DNA of 64,000 nt from Blautia wexlerae DSM 19850 (GTDB lineage: Bacteria; Bacillota; Clostridia; Lachnospirales; Lachnospiraceae). The notes below the pieces were generated by a model. That model saw only the letters and a program-made list of their open reading frames with translations. It had not been told where the DNA came from and did no database searches. Each line of letters begins with the position of its first letter. Position 1 is the stretch's first letter. The translations under genes and the position numbers were made by a program. The stretch spans positions 1,684,501 through 1,748,500 of the forward strand of contig NZ_CP102267.1 of the NCBI RefSeq assembly GCF_025148125.1, read 5' to 3'. Positions 16,847-26,312 of this stretch are shown here, in pieces.

Positions 16847-17677
16847 ATGAAAAGATTTAAAACCGTACATTATACAATCCATTCTAACAAAATAAAGGAT
16901 GCGAGAGGCATCAGATTTGCTGTGATCGCAGATCTTCATGGCATGGAATTTGGCACTGATAACAGAAAGCTTCCGGAGACAATCCACCGGTACAGACCGG
17001 ATGGGATCCTCATTGCCGGTGATATGATCGTGAGAAATGATCCTGCCTCTCTGGAAAAAGCTTCCTCCCTTCTGAGGAGCCTTGCTCAGCAGTATCCGGT
17101 CTATTATGCGCTGGGAAACCATGAATATAAGCTGTACAGGACAGATCCTCAGGAGAACTGTATGGCAGCCCGATATCAGGAATATGAAAAGGAGCTGAAG
17201 ACAGCCGGGATCCATATCCTGCATAATGAATCCTGCAGCCTGCAGGTGGGAAAAACCAGCCTTACTGTCTATGGTCTGGAAATACCTCTGATCTATTATA
17301 AAAAGCCATTTTCTCCACAGCTTAAGAGAGAGGAAGTCAGGGAACTGATCGGAGAACCATCTTCCGATTCCCTGAATATTCTTCTGGCCCACAGTCCCAA
17401 ATATGGAGATACCTATTTTGACTGGGGTGCGGATCTGATCCTGAGTGGGCATTATCATGGAGGGATTGTAAGACTTGGCAGGCACAATGGCCTGCTTTCC
17501 CCACAGCTTCATCCATTTCCGAAGTTCTGCTGCGGAGATTTCCACAGGAAGGATCAGCATATGCTGGTAAGCGCAGGAGCAGGGGAACACACCATACCTG
17601 TGAGAATCCATAATCCCAGGGAATTGCTGATGGTGGATCTGAAACCAAATGCTGAGAATATTGTTACTGTCTGCTGA
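16847..17677 (+). CDS. Calcineurin-like metallophosphoesterase
   Basis: A 276-residue protein with the metal-binding motifs in order: IADLHG, GDMIV, GNHEY, LLAHSP and SGHYHGG. The family includes membrane-associated YkuE/YaeI-type phosphoesterases; no signal peptide is evident here. It lies between the MoeA-like gene and scpA. The substrate is unknown. Confidence 0.88.
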   Translation: MKRFKTVHYTIHSNKIKDARGIRFAVIADLHGMEFGTDNRKLPETIHRYRPDGILIAGDMIVRNDPASLEKASSLLRSLAQQYPVYYALGNHEYKLYRTDPQENCMAARYQEYEKELKTAGIHILHNESCSLQVGKTSLTVYGLEIPLIYYKKPFSPQLKREEVRELIGEPSSDSLNILLAHSPKYGDTYFDWGADLILSGHYHGGIVRLGRHNGLLSPQLHPFPKFCCGDFHRKDQHMLVSAGAGEHTIPVRIHNPRELLMVDLKPNAENIVTVC

Positions 17678-17722
17678 CTGTATGGCAGCGAAATATTTAC
17701 TTGAAAAGGAAAAGACTGTGCT

Positions 17723-18535
17723 ATGGGAATTCCGGTAAAGCTGGAAGTATTTGAAGGTCCTCTGGATCTCTTACTGCACCTTATCGAAAAAAATAAAATA
17801 GATATCTATGATATCCCCATCGTGGAGATCACAGATCAGTATATGGAATACATCCATGCCATGGAGAGGGAAGACCTTGGAATCATGAGTGAGTTTATGG
17901 TCATGGCAGCCACATTGCTGGATATCAAGTGTAAAATGCTTCTCCCGAAAGAGGTCAATGAAGAGGGAGAAGAGGAAGATCCAAGAGCGGAACTGGTGGA
18001 GAAACTTCTGGAATATAAGATGTATAAGTTTATGTCCTATGAATTAAAGGACAAGATGGACGATGCGGCAAATGTATTCTTTAAAGAGCCCACTATTCCG
18101 GATGAGGTACTGCAATACAGAGAGCCTGTAGATCCAAAGGAGCTTCTGGCAGGTCTCACGCTGGAGAAACTGAATGCGATTTACAAGTCCATCATCCGCA
18201 GGCAGGAAGACAAGGTTGATCCTATCCGAAGCAAATTCGGAACCATCGAGAAGGAAGAGGTCAGTCTGTCTGATAAGATGATAGAGATCAAAGATTTTGC
18301 CCGTACCCATCAAAAATTCAGCTTCCGCAATCTCCTGGAGAGTCAGTGCTCGAAAGTACAGGTGATCGTCACCTTTCTCTCCATACTGGAACTGATGAAA
18401 ATGGGACATATCCATGTGGAGCAGGACAGACTGTTCGATGATATCTCTGTTGAAGTACAGACAGACCCGGATACATGGAAGAATCTTACAGAATTTGCGG
18501 AAGATGAACCGCAGAATACAGAGATCAATATGTAA
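17723..18535 (+). CDS. scpA: Segregation and condensation protein A
   Basis: A 270-residue kleisin starting MGIPVKLEVFEGPLDLLLHLI, the hallmark ScpA N-terminus that binds the SMC neck. The C-terminal winged helix (FLSILELMKMGHIHVEQ) binds the SMC head. It works with SMC and ScpB in chromosome condensation. scpB follows 29 bp later, so it is an operon. Confidence 0.96.
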   Translation: MGIPVKLEVFEGPLDLLLHLIEKNKIDIYDIPIVEITDQYMEYIHAMEREDLGIMSEFMVMAATLLDIKCKMLLPKEVNEEGEEEDPRAELVEKLLEYKMYKFMSYELKDKMDDAANVFFKEPTIPDEVLQYREPVDPKELLAGLTLEKLNAIYKSIIRRQEDKVDPIRSKFGTIEKEEVSLSDKMIEIKDFARTHQKFSFRNLLESQCSKVQVIVTFLSILELMKMGHIHVEQDRLFDDISVEVQTDPDTWKNLTEFAEDEPQNTEINM

Positions 18536-18564
18536 TAAAAAGGATAAGGAATGAGGAAGACTGA

Positions 18565-19134
18565 GTGAAGATTAAGGAGACAGAAGCTGCGATAGAAGCA
18601 ATACTTTTTGCAATGGGCGGTTCCGTAGAACTGCCCCGGATCGCCAGAGCCATCGGTGTGGACGAGAAGACAACAGGAAGGATCATCCGCAATATGATGG
18701 ACCGTTATCAGGAAGAGAACAGAGGCATCCAGATCATAGAACTGGAGAATTCTTTCCAGATGTGTACAAAGAAAGAATATTATCAGTATCTGATCAATAT
18801 TGCCCTGCATCCTCAGAAGCCGGCACTGTCAGATGTTATGCTGGAAACCTTATCCATCATTGCATACAAACAGCCGGTTACAAAGGCGGAAATCGAGAAG
18901 ATTCGAGGGGTAAAATGTGACCACGCCATCAACAAGCTGGTAGAATACAGTCTGGTCAGGGAGCTGGGGCGTCTGGATGCCCCCGGACGTCCAATCCTGC
19001 TCGGAACCACGGAAGAGTTTCTGCGCTGCTTCGGCGTACAGGATCTGGAATCCCTGCCTGTCCCTGACCCTGTCCAGATAGAGGACTTTAAGGCAGAGGC
19101 AGAGGAAGAAATCCAGCTGAAACTGGATGTGTAA
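18565..19134 (+). CDS. scpB: Segregation and condensation protein B
   Basis: A 189-residue tandem winged-helix protein, starting with GTG (preceded by GAGGAAGA) and reading MKIKETEAAIEAILFA. The signature LSIIAYKQPVTKAEIEKIRGV and the DAPGRPILLGTT motif are both present. It dimerises and binds ScpA. Confidence 0.96.
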   Translation: MKIKETEAAIEAILFAMGGSVELPRIARAIGVDEKTTGRIIRNMMDRYQEENRGIQIIELENSFQMCTKKEYYQYLINIALHPQKPALSDVMLETLSIIAYKQPVTKAEIEKIRGVKCDHAINKLVEYSLVRELGRLDAPGRPILLGTTEEFLRCFGVQDLESLPVPDPVQIEDFKAEAEEEIQLKLDV

Positions 19135-19152
19135 GATAAAGGAGAAAAAATA

Positions 19153-19947
19153 ATGCCAACCACATATGCACATGATTTATTTGGAAAAGAAGTATATAAG
19201 AGACTGCCTCCAGATATGAAAGCTCTGCTCCGCAGACATGGAGATCTGTACAGGATCGGTTTACATGGGCCGGATATCCTGTTCTACTATATGGTTTCAA
19301 AGAATCCTGTTACCCAGTTCGGGATTGAGATGCATCATGAGAAGGCAAGAGCCTTTTTTGAAGAAGGGATGCGGCAGGTCAGAAGAAATAACGATGAGGC
19401 ACTCTTTGCATATCTTCTTGGATTTGGCTGTCATTATATTCTGGACTCCGCATGTCATCCTTATGTAAATAAGATGGCTGCAGAAGGAGTTATTCCTCAC
19501 ATTGTTCTGGAGAAAGAATTTGACCGTGTGCTTATGGAAGAGACCGGCAAAGATCCCGACCATTATTATCCGGCCTGCGGGATAGTGCCGAAGATGGAAT
19601 ATGCCAGAGTCATCCACAGGGCCATTCCTCTGGTGAAAACCATGAACATTTATATTTCTGTCAGGATGATGAAAATTTTTACCAATTTTATGGTATGTGA
19701 TGACCACGGCAGAAAACGCAGGATTCTGGGGAGACTTCTGAGACTGGGAGGAGAGTCCATCGGCTCTGTCATTGAACATTTCATGACTGCCGAAGCAGTA
19801 GAGCAGGCAAAAGCTCCCATGCCTGAACTTGAGAGGCTTTACAGAGAGGCGGTTCCCGAAGCTGTGGAATATCTGAGAGAGCTTTATACCTTAAGGGAGG
19901 GAGCTTATCATCTGAGCAGAAGATGGGACCGGACCTATAACGGGTAA
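19153..19947 (+). CDS. Zinc-dependent phospholipase C-like protein
   Basis: A 264-residue protein with the His/Asp pattern of the zinc-dependent phospholipase C/S1-P1 fold: MPTTYAHDLFG at the start, GLHGPDILFYY, MHHEKA and GFGCHYILDSACHPYVN. These histidines would bind zinc. No signal peptide is seen, so it appears cytoplasmic. It lies 19 bp after scpB, likely in the same transcript. The substrate is not known. Confidence 0.78.
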   Translation: MPTTYAHDLFGKEVYKRLPPDMKALLRRHGDLYRIGLHGPDILFYYMVSKNPVTQFGIEMHHEKARAFFEEGMRQVRRNNDEALFAYLLGFGCHYILDSACHPYVNKMAAEGVIPHIVLEKEFDRVLMEETGKDPDHYYPACGIVPKMEYARVIHRAIPLVKTMNIYISVRMMKIFTNFMVCDDHGRKRRILGRLLRLGGESIGSVIEHFMTAEAVEQAKAPMPELERLYREAVPEAVEYLRELYTLREGAYHLSRRWDRTYNG

Positions 19948-20127
19948 TGGGTATGTCCCGATATTTTTCGGAACTGTGACAGTCATATTCCGGACATGCA
20001 GGCATAAATTATCTTATAGGGTGAAGCAAAATCATGCAGATATCCTGTAAACAATAAATCTGTGAATAACCGTAAATTATGAACAGTGATATTCATGGAT
20101 TGCCAGCATGTGAGGTGGAGTATGAGA

Positions 20128-21360
20128 ATGAAACATATTGCCGCTGTCATTGTTGTGACGGCGGTATTATTGTTTACGCAGACATACACCTCCGCCCGGG
20201 GAGCGGAGCACAAAATACCTCAGACAGTAGACATGACACCTGTTGCAGAAGAACCGGCAGAACTGTATGCATTATCAGCAGTCCTCATGGACGGAGAGTC
20301 AGGCAGAGTACTCTATGAAAAGGATGGGGAGCGTCCTCTGGCAAATGCCAGCACAACCAAGGTGCTTACCTGTATTGTGGCACTGGAGAACTCTCTGGGG
20401 GATGATTATGTTCAGGTTTCTCAGAATGCGGCATCCCAGCCGGAAGTAAAGCTGGGACTTCGGAAAGGAGAACAGTATTATCTGGAGGATCTTCTGTATT
20501 CCCTTATGCTGAAAAGCCATAATGATACAGCGGTTGCCATTGCAGAACACTGCGGAGGAAGCGTGGAAGGCTTTGCCAGAATGCTCAACCGGAAAGCAAA
20601 ACAGATAGGATGTAAGGATACGTATTTTATCACACCCAATGGCCTGGATGCTGAGGATGAGAACGGAAAACATCACACAACAGCCAAAGATCTGGCGCTG
20701 ATCATGCGCTATGCTGTTAAAAACGAAACATTCCTGCACATTGCACAGACCAGAGATTATACATTCTCGGAGATCACAGGAAAGAGAACCTTTTCTGTAC
20801 ATAATGCCAATGCATTTCTTGACATGAGAGACGGAGTTCTTGCCGGAAAAACAGGCTATACTTCCCAGGCTGGCTACTGTTATGTATGTGCCTGGGAAAA
20901 AGAGGGCAAAACATTTATCGTCAGCCTCCTTGGCTGTGGATGGCCCAACCACAAAACCTATAAATGGAGTGACACAAAGAAACTGCTGGACTTCGGAGAT
21001 TACAACTATGAGTACGAAACCTACTGGAAAGAACCACAGACCGGAAAAATTCTGGTAACAGACGGTGTGGAAGATGGTCAGGATATAGGAACGAAAATCT
21101 ATCTGAGGGGTAAATGCAGTGTAACTGCATATGACAGGGAAAAAGAAGTCCTTCTGAAAAAAGGGGAAACTGTAACCTGTAAAATGGAAATCCCGCAGAA
21201 AGTCAGTGCGCCGGTTCTTAAGGGGGAGAAACTTGGCCGCATAGCCTATTACCTGGATGGAAAACTGATAGATTTTTATCCGGTCTATGCGGAGAAATCA
21301 GTGGAAAAAATCAGTTTTAAATGGTACACTGAAAAAGTATTTCATGATTTTTTTCATTAG
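20128..21360 (+). CDS. dacF: D-alanyl-D-alanine carboxypeptidase (DacF-type)
   Basis: About 410 residues. A signal peptide (KHIAAVIVVTAVLLF...SARGA) is followed by STTK (SxxK), SHND in place of SxN, and KTGYTS (KTG). The C-terminal PBP5-like domain has repeated basic strands. ATG 20128 has GGAG 7 nt upstream; an earlier in-frame start at 20086 would add a non-signal leader. It acts on peptidoglycan outside the membrane. A second such enzyme is encoded at 14,440. Confidence 0.9.
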   Translation: MKHIAAVIVVTAVLLFTQTYTSARGAEHKIPQTVDMTPVAEEPAELYALSAVLMDGESGRVLYEKDGERPLANASTTKVLTCIVALENSLGDDYVQVSQNAASQPEVKLGLRKGEQYYLEDLLYSLMLKSHNDTAVAIAEHCGGSVEGFARMLNRKAKQIGCKDTYFITPNGLDAEDENGKHHTTAKDLALIMRYAVKNETFLHIAQTRDYTFSEITGKRTFSVHNANAFLDMRDGVLAGKTGYTSQAGYCYVCAWEKEGKTFIVSLLGCGWPNHKTYKWSDTKKLLDFGDYNYEYETYWKEPQTGKILVTDGVEDGQDIGTKIYLRGKCSVTAYDREKEVLLKKGETVTCKMEIPQKVSAPVLKGEKLGRIAYYLDGKLIDFYPVYAEKSVEKISFKWYTEKVFHDFFH

Positions 21361-21475
21361 ATATAGTATATGGGAACCTTAAAGAACTGTCATCAGAGTC
21401 TTGCCATAGAATTGTTTGTTGAATTCATAGAAAAAAAACTATCGAACGGATGAAATAATTCAATGGTTTAAAGGG

Positions 21476-21504
21476 TTGCTATGCGAAAGCGACATTGATA
21501 TAAT
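21476..21504 (+). promoter_or_regulatory. Promoter of the chorismate mutase-shikimate kinase gene
   Basis: TTGCTA (21476-21481), 17-bp spacer, TATAAT (21499-21504). The leader to the start at 21616 is about 105 nt. Confidence 0.75.
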
Positions 21505-21615
21505 AAACTTTAACAGTCGGCATTTATATATTGCCGTTCATGAATATTTTATGGCAGTTTGTGGCTGATTTGCGGTCTGCTGCAAGCTGACATAGGAAAG
21601 ACAGGGGAAAGAGAT

Positions 21616-22404
21616 ATGAATCAGTTAGAAATACTCAGAGAGAGTCTTGGTCAGTGTGATGAGATCATTCTGGATGCACTTATCATGCGTAACAGGATCG
21701 TGGAGGACATTATGGCATATAAAGAAGCCAACGGACTCCAGATCTTACAGCCTGAGCAGGAAGCGAAGCAGAAAGAATGGCTGGAGAAGAGAATGGAAGG
21801 CAGACGCCATAAGGATGAGGTTTCCGATGTATTTGAATGCATCCGCACAAACAGTAAACGGATCCAGGCGAGAAAGCTCTTCGATTATAATATCGTACTG
21901 ATCGGCTTTATGGGTACGGGTAAGTCCACAATTTCTGATTTCCTTAAGAATGTATTTGCCATGGATGTGGCAGAGATGGATCAAATCATTGCCCAGAGAC
22001 AGGGAATGAGTATTTCCGATATCTTCGAGACATACGGCGAGCAGTATTTCCGTAATCTTGAGACAAATCTTCTCATCGAGATGCAGTCACGCAGTAATGT
22101 TGTAATCTCCTGCGGCGGCGGTACTCCAATGAGAGAGTGCAATGTAGTGGAGATGAAGAAGAATGGCCGTGTTGTTCTCCTCACAGCAAAACCGGAGACA
22201 ATCCTTGACCGTGTCAAAGACAACCACGATCGTCCGCTGATCGAGAACAATAAGACTGTTCCGTTTATCACAGAACTGATGGAGAAACGCCGTGCCAAAT
22301 ACGAGGCGGCAGCAGACATTATCATCGAGACAGACGGCAAAAACGAACTGGAGATCTGCGAAGAGCTTGTACACAGACTCCGCACCATGGATGAAGAAAA
22401 ATAA
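21616..22404 (+). CDS. Chorismate mutase-shikimate kinase fusion
   Basis: A 262-residue two-domain protein. Residues 1-90 form an AroQ-type chorismate mutase helix bundle (LGQCDEIILDALIMRNRIVEDIMAYK). Residues 95-262 are shikimate kinase: P-loop GFMGTGKST, DVAEMDQIIA, RNLE and the ISCGGGTP motif, with the lid near RPLIENN. It would phosphorylate shikimate and also convert chorismate to prephenate. ATG 21616 follows GGGGAAAGAG. It is the last clearly core gene before the mosaic region. Confidence 0.9.
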   Translation: MNQLEILRESLGQCDEIILDALIMRNRIVEDIMAYKEANGLQILQPEQEAKQKEWLEKRMEGRRHKDEVSDVFECIRTNSKRIQARKLFDYNIVLIGFMGTGKSTISDFLKNVFAMDVAEMDQIIAQRQGMSISDIFETYGEQYFRNLETNLLIEMQSRSNVVISCGGGTPMRECNVVEMKKNGRVVLLTAKPETILDRVKDNHDRPLIENNKTVPFITELMEKRRAKYEAAADIIIETDGKNELEICEELVHRLRTMDEEK

Positions 22405-22472
22405 TACAACATGACAGATCTTGTTTATGATTTCAGAAGTGCCGGATATCAGGTAAATTAAGTGAAGAAGGG

Positions 22473-22754
22473 ATGAATGCAATTATGATGTATCCGTTTA
22501 TGACATTGAATGATGATACAGAAATTACTCATTCAGAAATGAAAGCAGATGGGAAAGTAAAAGTCTATATAGAAACTCCTGATGAATTTGGAGGATTTCA
22601 CAATGCCACATGCTGGCTTCCTGATTATAGGTGGGAGGATATTGAGGGATATTCTGATACAGAGATGGCATATTTTAAACAATTAATCAGAAATAACGCT
22701 CATCTTATCATTGAATTTTCGCAGGAAGGAGGCATTTTAAATGCCGCAGGATGA
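22473..22754 (+). CDS. Small conserved hypothetical protein
   Basis: About 93 residues, possibly starting at MMYPF (22485 or 22488). It contains YPFMTLNDDTEITHS, KVYIETPDEFGGFHNATCWLPDYRWEDIEGY, and NAHLIIEFSQEGG. This resembles small Firmicute proteins often found next to toxin-antitoxin-like partners (DUF4160-type). The next short frame overlaps its stop. Function is unknown. Confidence 0.6.
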   Translation: MNAIMMYPFMTLNDDTEITHSEMKADGKVKVYIETPDEFGGFHNATCWLPDYRWEDIEGYSDTEMAYFKQLIRNNAHLIIEFSQEGGILNAAG

Positions 22755-22852
22755 TAGAAGCCAATAGTTCGGATATTATTGATGAGTGGTTAAATCGTTT
22801 TGGAGAAATTCGATATTTTTTTATTGTGAAGGATTCTGAGATAAAGAGATAG
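22751..22852 (+). other. Possible small or truncated reading frame
   Basis: A 33-codon frame (MIEANSSDIIDEWLNRFGEI...) overlapping the end of the preceding gene by 4 bp, with GGAGG about 20 bp upstream. It stops inside the end of the convergent kinase pseudogene, so it may be the remaining start of a longer partner gene. Low support. Confidence 0.25.
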
Positions 22853-23610
22853 TTTTGGATAATTCAGGTTGGAAAAAGGAAGGCTCTATATTAATGGCTG
22901 AGGAAGGCAGTACAATATCAATAATAGTACCTTCGCCAGGTATACTTTCTACCAAAAGTCCATATTCCTCTCCATAATAACTGTGTAACCTTTGATTTAC
23001 ATTTGCAAGTCCAATAGAGTGATGCCCTTTTGGAGAAGTTTTGCCGGAACACTGAAAAGTTTTTAATTGTTCCTGAGACATTCCACTTCCGTTATCAGCA
23101 ACCAGGAAATGAAGTAATTCGTTTTCAAGTTGACAGGAAATACTGATATAACATTCATTTTCTTTATTAGAAAAACCATGTTCCACACTGTTTTCTACAA
23201 GTGGCTGGAACAAAAATACAGGAAGATTCATCTGCAGGAATTCAGGTGGGACATTAATATCATAGCAGAATTTTCCGGGAAAGCGTATGTTCTGGATAGT
23301 CATATAGCGCTGAACCTGCTGGAGTGTTACTGTTCACTCCGTTCACAGTAACGTAGCCAAAATTCATTCCAGATTGCCTGCGGCAATGGAATTTTGGCTT
23401 GTATGTCTCGGGATTTTGGCATATTCATGCCAAAACACCTCGCGGGATAGTGGTGTGTGAACAGTAACGCTGGAGTTCTTCCTGAAGAGTTGCAACAGGA
23501 AATTTTTCCAGATTATACCGTACAAGTTCAGACATACAAGTAGCAATGGTTTCGATTTCAGGTACATCATGAATTTCAGCAAGTGACTTGATAACATTTA
23601 AAGTATATCC
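22821..23610 (-). pseudogene. YesM/LytS-type sensor histidine kinase C-terminus, split by a MITE
   Basis: The reading frame covers the dimerisation region (NVIKSLAEIHDVPEI...SELVRYNL) and the HATPase domain (LVENSVEHGF, DNGSGM, GLANVNQRL). It is interrupted at 23,326-23,468 by a 143-bp palindromic element with an 8-bp duplication (GCTGGAGT). Removing the element and one duplicate restores EELQQVQRYMTIQN in frame. The N-terminal sensor part is missing: the gene ends abruptly near 23,610 where TraG-like sequence begins on the other strand. So it was truncated and then, or before that, insertionally disrupted. Confidence 0.88.
23326..23468 (+). repeat. 143-bp palindromic MITE-like element, copy 2
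   Basis: Perfect 12-bp terminal inverted repeats GTTACTGTTCAC / GTGAACAGTAAC. The 8-bp direct repeats GCTGGAGT flank it at 23,318-23,325 and 23,469-23,476. The right half matches copy 1 (11,971-12,112) almost exactly. The left half has a different stem (AGCCAAAATTC/GAATTTTGGCT with an inner ATTGCC/GGCAAT). It is inserted in the histidine-kinase gene. Confidence 0.9.
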
Positions 23611-23813
23611 ATTATGAGGCTCCGGTGGAGGAGCAGAACTTCTCCACCCTCATTGAGTTCATCAATGCCATGGAAGTCCGTGAGGATGACGAGGAGTTCA
23701 AAAACCCCGTAGACCTGATGTTTGATGCACTGGAAGCCGAGAAGCCAAATCACTTTGCGGTGCGCCAGTATAAGAAATATAAGCTGGCCGCCGGTGATAT
23801 ATGCTCTAAGTGA
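23611..23813 (+). pseudogene. Fragment of a VirD4/TraG-like conjugation coupling protein
   Basis: A frame reading YEAPVEEQNFSTLIEFINAM...NPVDLMFDALEAEKPNHFAVRQYKKYKLAAGD, an internal piece of the TraG/VirD4 ATPase carried by Firmicute conjugative elements. Both the start and the C-terminal half are absent. It directly abuts a recombinase fragment, so it marks a deletion junction in an old integrative conjugative element. Confidence 0.75.
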
Positions 23814-25076
23814 CTTCTTAATCATGAGATTGAAATTCCTGTCGTACACCTTGCCCGCTTCAACGAGGGTGTGAACCGTTCAAAGCCGGTCAAAGACCCC
23901 TATGGATGGGGATCATCTACCATCGTAAACATTTTGAAAAAGCGAGAGTATTTAGGGCACACCATCAATTTCAAGACCCGCAAGCACTTTAAGGACAAGA
24001 AAAGCCACTATGTTTCTGAGGACGAATGGACGATCTTTGAGAATACCCATGAAGCCATTATCGACCAGCAGACCTTTGATTTGGCGCAGAAAATCCGCAG
24101 CAATGTACGGCGTTATCCAAACGGCTGGGGCGAAGCGGCTCCCCTCACAGGCTTGCTCTATTGTGCCGATTGTGGCGGCAAGATGTATGTCCACCGCACC
24201 AACAATGGCAAGCGGATTTCTCAATATACCTGTTCCAATTATACCAAAGTTCCGTGTGGGATACTATGCCCTACACAACACCGTATCAATGAGAGTGCTG
24301 TTCTGACATTGGTTTCCGACACGCTCCGGGCTATCGCTGAATATTCCAGAAATGATCGGACGGAATTTATTCACGCCGTTCAGGAAACGCAGGTTGCCCA
24401 ACAGAGTGCCGATATAGCGAGAAAGCGCAGGCGTCTGGCCGCTGCTCAAAAGAGAGCCGGAGAACTGGAAAAACTGATTTGCAAAATCTATGAGGACAAC
24501 GCCCTCGGCAAGCTGCCGGATGCACGATATAGGGCGCTTGATGCACAGTATGCCAAAGAGCAGGACGCACTTGAGATTGAAATTGCAGAGCTGGAAAAGG
24601 CTGTTACCAGCTATGAGCAGAGTCAGAAATCAGCGGAGAAATTTATAGCCCTGATTGATAAGTACGAGAATTTTGACACGCTGACAAACACCATGCTCAA
24701 CGAGTTTGTAGAGAAAATCCTTGTCCACGAACGCGCCCGAAAAGGCAGTCAGGACACTACGCAGGAAATTGAAATCTACTTTAATTTTTTAGGACGCTAT
24801 ATCCCACCATCCTTACAGCCGGTTCCTTTAACCCCGGAGGAACAGGAAGAACTGCTGAAAAAAGAAGAACGCAAGGACAGGCTTCATCAGAATTATTTGA
24901 AGCGGAAAGCCAGTGGCGCACAAAAACGGTATGAGGACAAAATTAAGGCAAAGAAAAAAGCGGAAATGGACGCTAAGAAAGCCCTGATCCGGGCGGAGGA
25001 TATGAAAAAAGGCGTTTTTTCTACTGTCGGACAGCTGCCGAAAGAAGAACCGCGCAAAGGCAGCATAGCAGTCTAA
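23814..25076 (+). pseudogene. Large serine recombinase, N-terminally truncated
   Basis: About 420 codons covering the recombinase domain (NRSKPVKDPYGWGSSTIVNI, then KKREYLGHTINFKTRKHFKDK), the zinc-ribbon (LLYCADCGGKMYVHR...YTCSNY) and a long coiled-coil C-terminus. It resembles TndX/TnpX-type resolvases of Tn4451/Tn5397-like elements. The N-terminal catalytic domain with its nucleophilic serine is missing, replaced by the TraG fragment, so it cannot be active as a recombinase. The reading frame is otherwise intact to a normal stop. Confidence 0.85.
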
Positions 25077-25102
25077 TCATCATGGAGCAAAGGAGAATGA
25101 AT

Positions 25103-25456
25103 ATGAGTAAGTTGACTTACATTCGTTGCGGAGATTATGATATACCCAACCTAAAACTTTCTGTGCAGCCGGAAACTTCTATCGGCAAGTACGGCAGAAT
25201 GCGAAAATCCTACCTAAAGGAACATCGCCCCATTCTCTACAACCATCTGCTGATGAGCGAGAAGCTGTATCCACACCTGTTAGAGATTGACCGGACAGCG
25301 CAGGAGCGTATGGACACCATGTTACCTCACATGATGGAGGCTGCGGGTGTCACTGAGGAGCTGAAAGCCTGTGATCCTATGCGTTGGGTGGGGCTAATGA
25401 ACACATTAACGGCACAGATTGAGGAAATTTTAATCTGGGAACTGATTTGCAGCTGA
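25103..25456 (+). CDS. TnpV-like transposon-encoded protein
   Basis: A 117-residue protein (MSKLTYIRCGDYDIPNLKLS) of the TnpV family carried by Tn4451-like and other Clostridial mobile elements; its function is unknown. It is shown by the LTYxxxGDYxIPNL start and the YLKEHRPILYNHLLMSEKLYPHL segment. AGGAG lies 7 nt upstream of ATG 25103. It directly follows the truncated serine recombinase, the normal context for TnpV. Confidence 0.82.
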   Translation: MSKLTYIRCGDYDIPNLKLSVQPETSIGKYGRMRKSYLKEHRPILYNHLLMSEKLYPHLLEIDRTAQERMDTMLPHMMEAAGVTEELKACDPMRWVGLMNTLTAQIEEILIWELICS

Positions 25457-25472
25457 ATGGGAGGTGCGGGAA

Positions 25473-25772
25473 ATGCTGACCTTTGAAAAGGTTTTGAAAG
25501 TGTTTCAGGCATATCTGGATGATGACCCTTTGTATGAGGTGGTTCAGACCAGCCACGGTTATACATTGATGGCATGGGAACCCCACCGGAATGACTGGTA
25601 TAGCGCCGAGATACAGAAAACCCCAGAGGATTTACGGAACGCTTTGCTGGGTACATACGCCAACTTTCTGGAAGATAAAATTACCGGAAACGAGCGTGAA
25701 CTGACTGTGACAGAAACCGGAGAAATCCAGCAGAGGTGCCGGGAACTTTTGGAAAAGTGCCGGGAAACTTGA
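25473..25772 (+). CDS. Mobile-element hypothetical protein
   Basis: A 99-residue protein, MLTFEKVLKVFQAYLDDD, with ribosome site GGGAGG upstream. It has the pattern of small accessory proteins of integrative conjugative elements (SHGYTLMAWEPHRNDWYSAE, then RNALLGTYANFLEDKITG). It is 16 bp after the TnpV-like gene, in the same direction. No function can be assigned. Confidence 0.65.
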   Translation: MLTFEKVLKVFQAYLDDDPLYEVVQTSHGYTLMAWEPHRNDWYSAEIQKTPEDLRNALLGTYANFLEDKITGNERELTVTETGEIQQRCRELLEKCRET

Positions 25773-25799
25773 TATAGAAACGCCAGAAGGAGGCCGCGA

Positions 25800-26168
25800 T
25801 TATGCGTCCTCCTTCTGGTTCGCAGTCTGTTCCATTTTGAGCGCCCCGTCTATGGCACCTTCGATAATCGGCAGGTATTGTTCAGGACAGAGCTTCAGCT
25901 TGTGGCTGACCCGCTGCCGCTGTGCGCTTTCTTCCCGCATGATCTCCGGGTTAAAATATCGCTCTACGGGAAGTCCGCAGACCTTAATCAACTGGATCAT
26001 CACAGGCAGGCTCGGAATCGCACCTTGATTCTCAATGTTGGCAAGATACCGCCATTCAATCCCAACCATTTCTGCCAATGTTTTTCGTGTCAGACGCTTT
26101 GCCTCTCGTGCGACTTTGACATCCGCACCGAAGGTTTCAAAACCGGGACAATCTTCAACTTTCGCCAT
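25800..26168 (-). CDS. XRE-family transcriptional regulator
   Basis: A 122-residue protein with a Cro/C1-type helix-turn-helix at about residues 15-70 (VKVAREAKRLTRKTLAEMVGIEWRYLANIENQGAIPSL). It is divergent from the HTH-response regulator operon of module A, so the 26,169-26,312 gap likely holds both promoters, including TATAAT-like sequence near 26,189 and 26,244. It may repress the mobile-element genes. Confidence 0.82.
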   Translation of the reverse strand: MAKVEDCPGFETFGADVKVAREAKRLTRKTLAEMVGIEWRYLANIENQGAIPSLPVMIQLIKVCGLPVERYFNPEIMREESAQRQRVSHKLKLCPEQYLPIIEGAIDGALKMEQTANQKEDA

Positions 26169-26312
26169 ATAACATCACCCAGTTACATTGTATAATTCAT
26201 ACTTTGCCTGCGGAATGTTGCTATATGCAGGTTGGTTGAAGTTTATAATTCACATTCCGTTTCTTGCATTGTTCGAGAAAGAGAACTATAATGTACTCTG
26301 TGGAGGTGCGAA

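Noticed and set aside
22473..22852. Toxin-antitoxin pair
   Set aside because: The first gene resembles proteins found beside such pairs, but the second frame is only 33 codons and shows no toxin motif.
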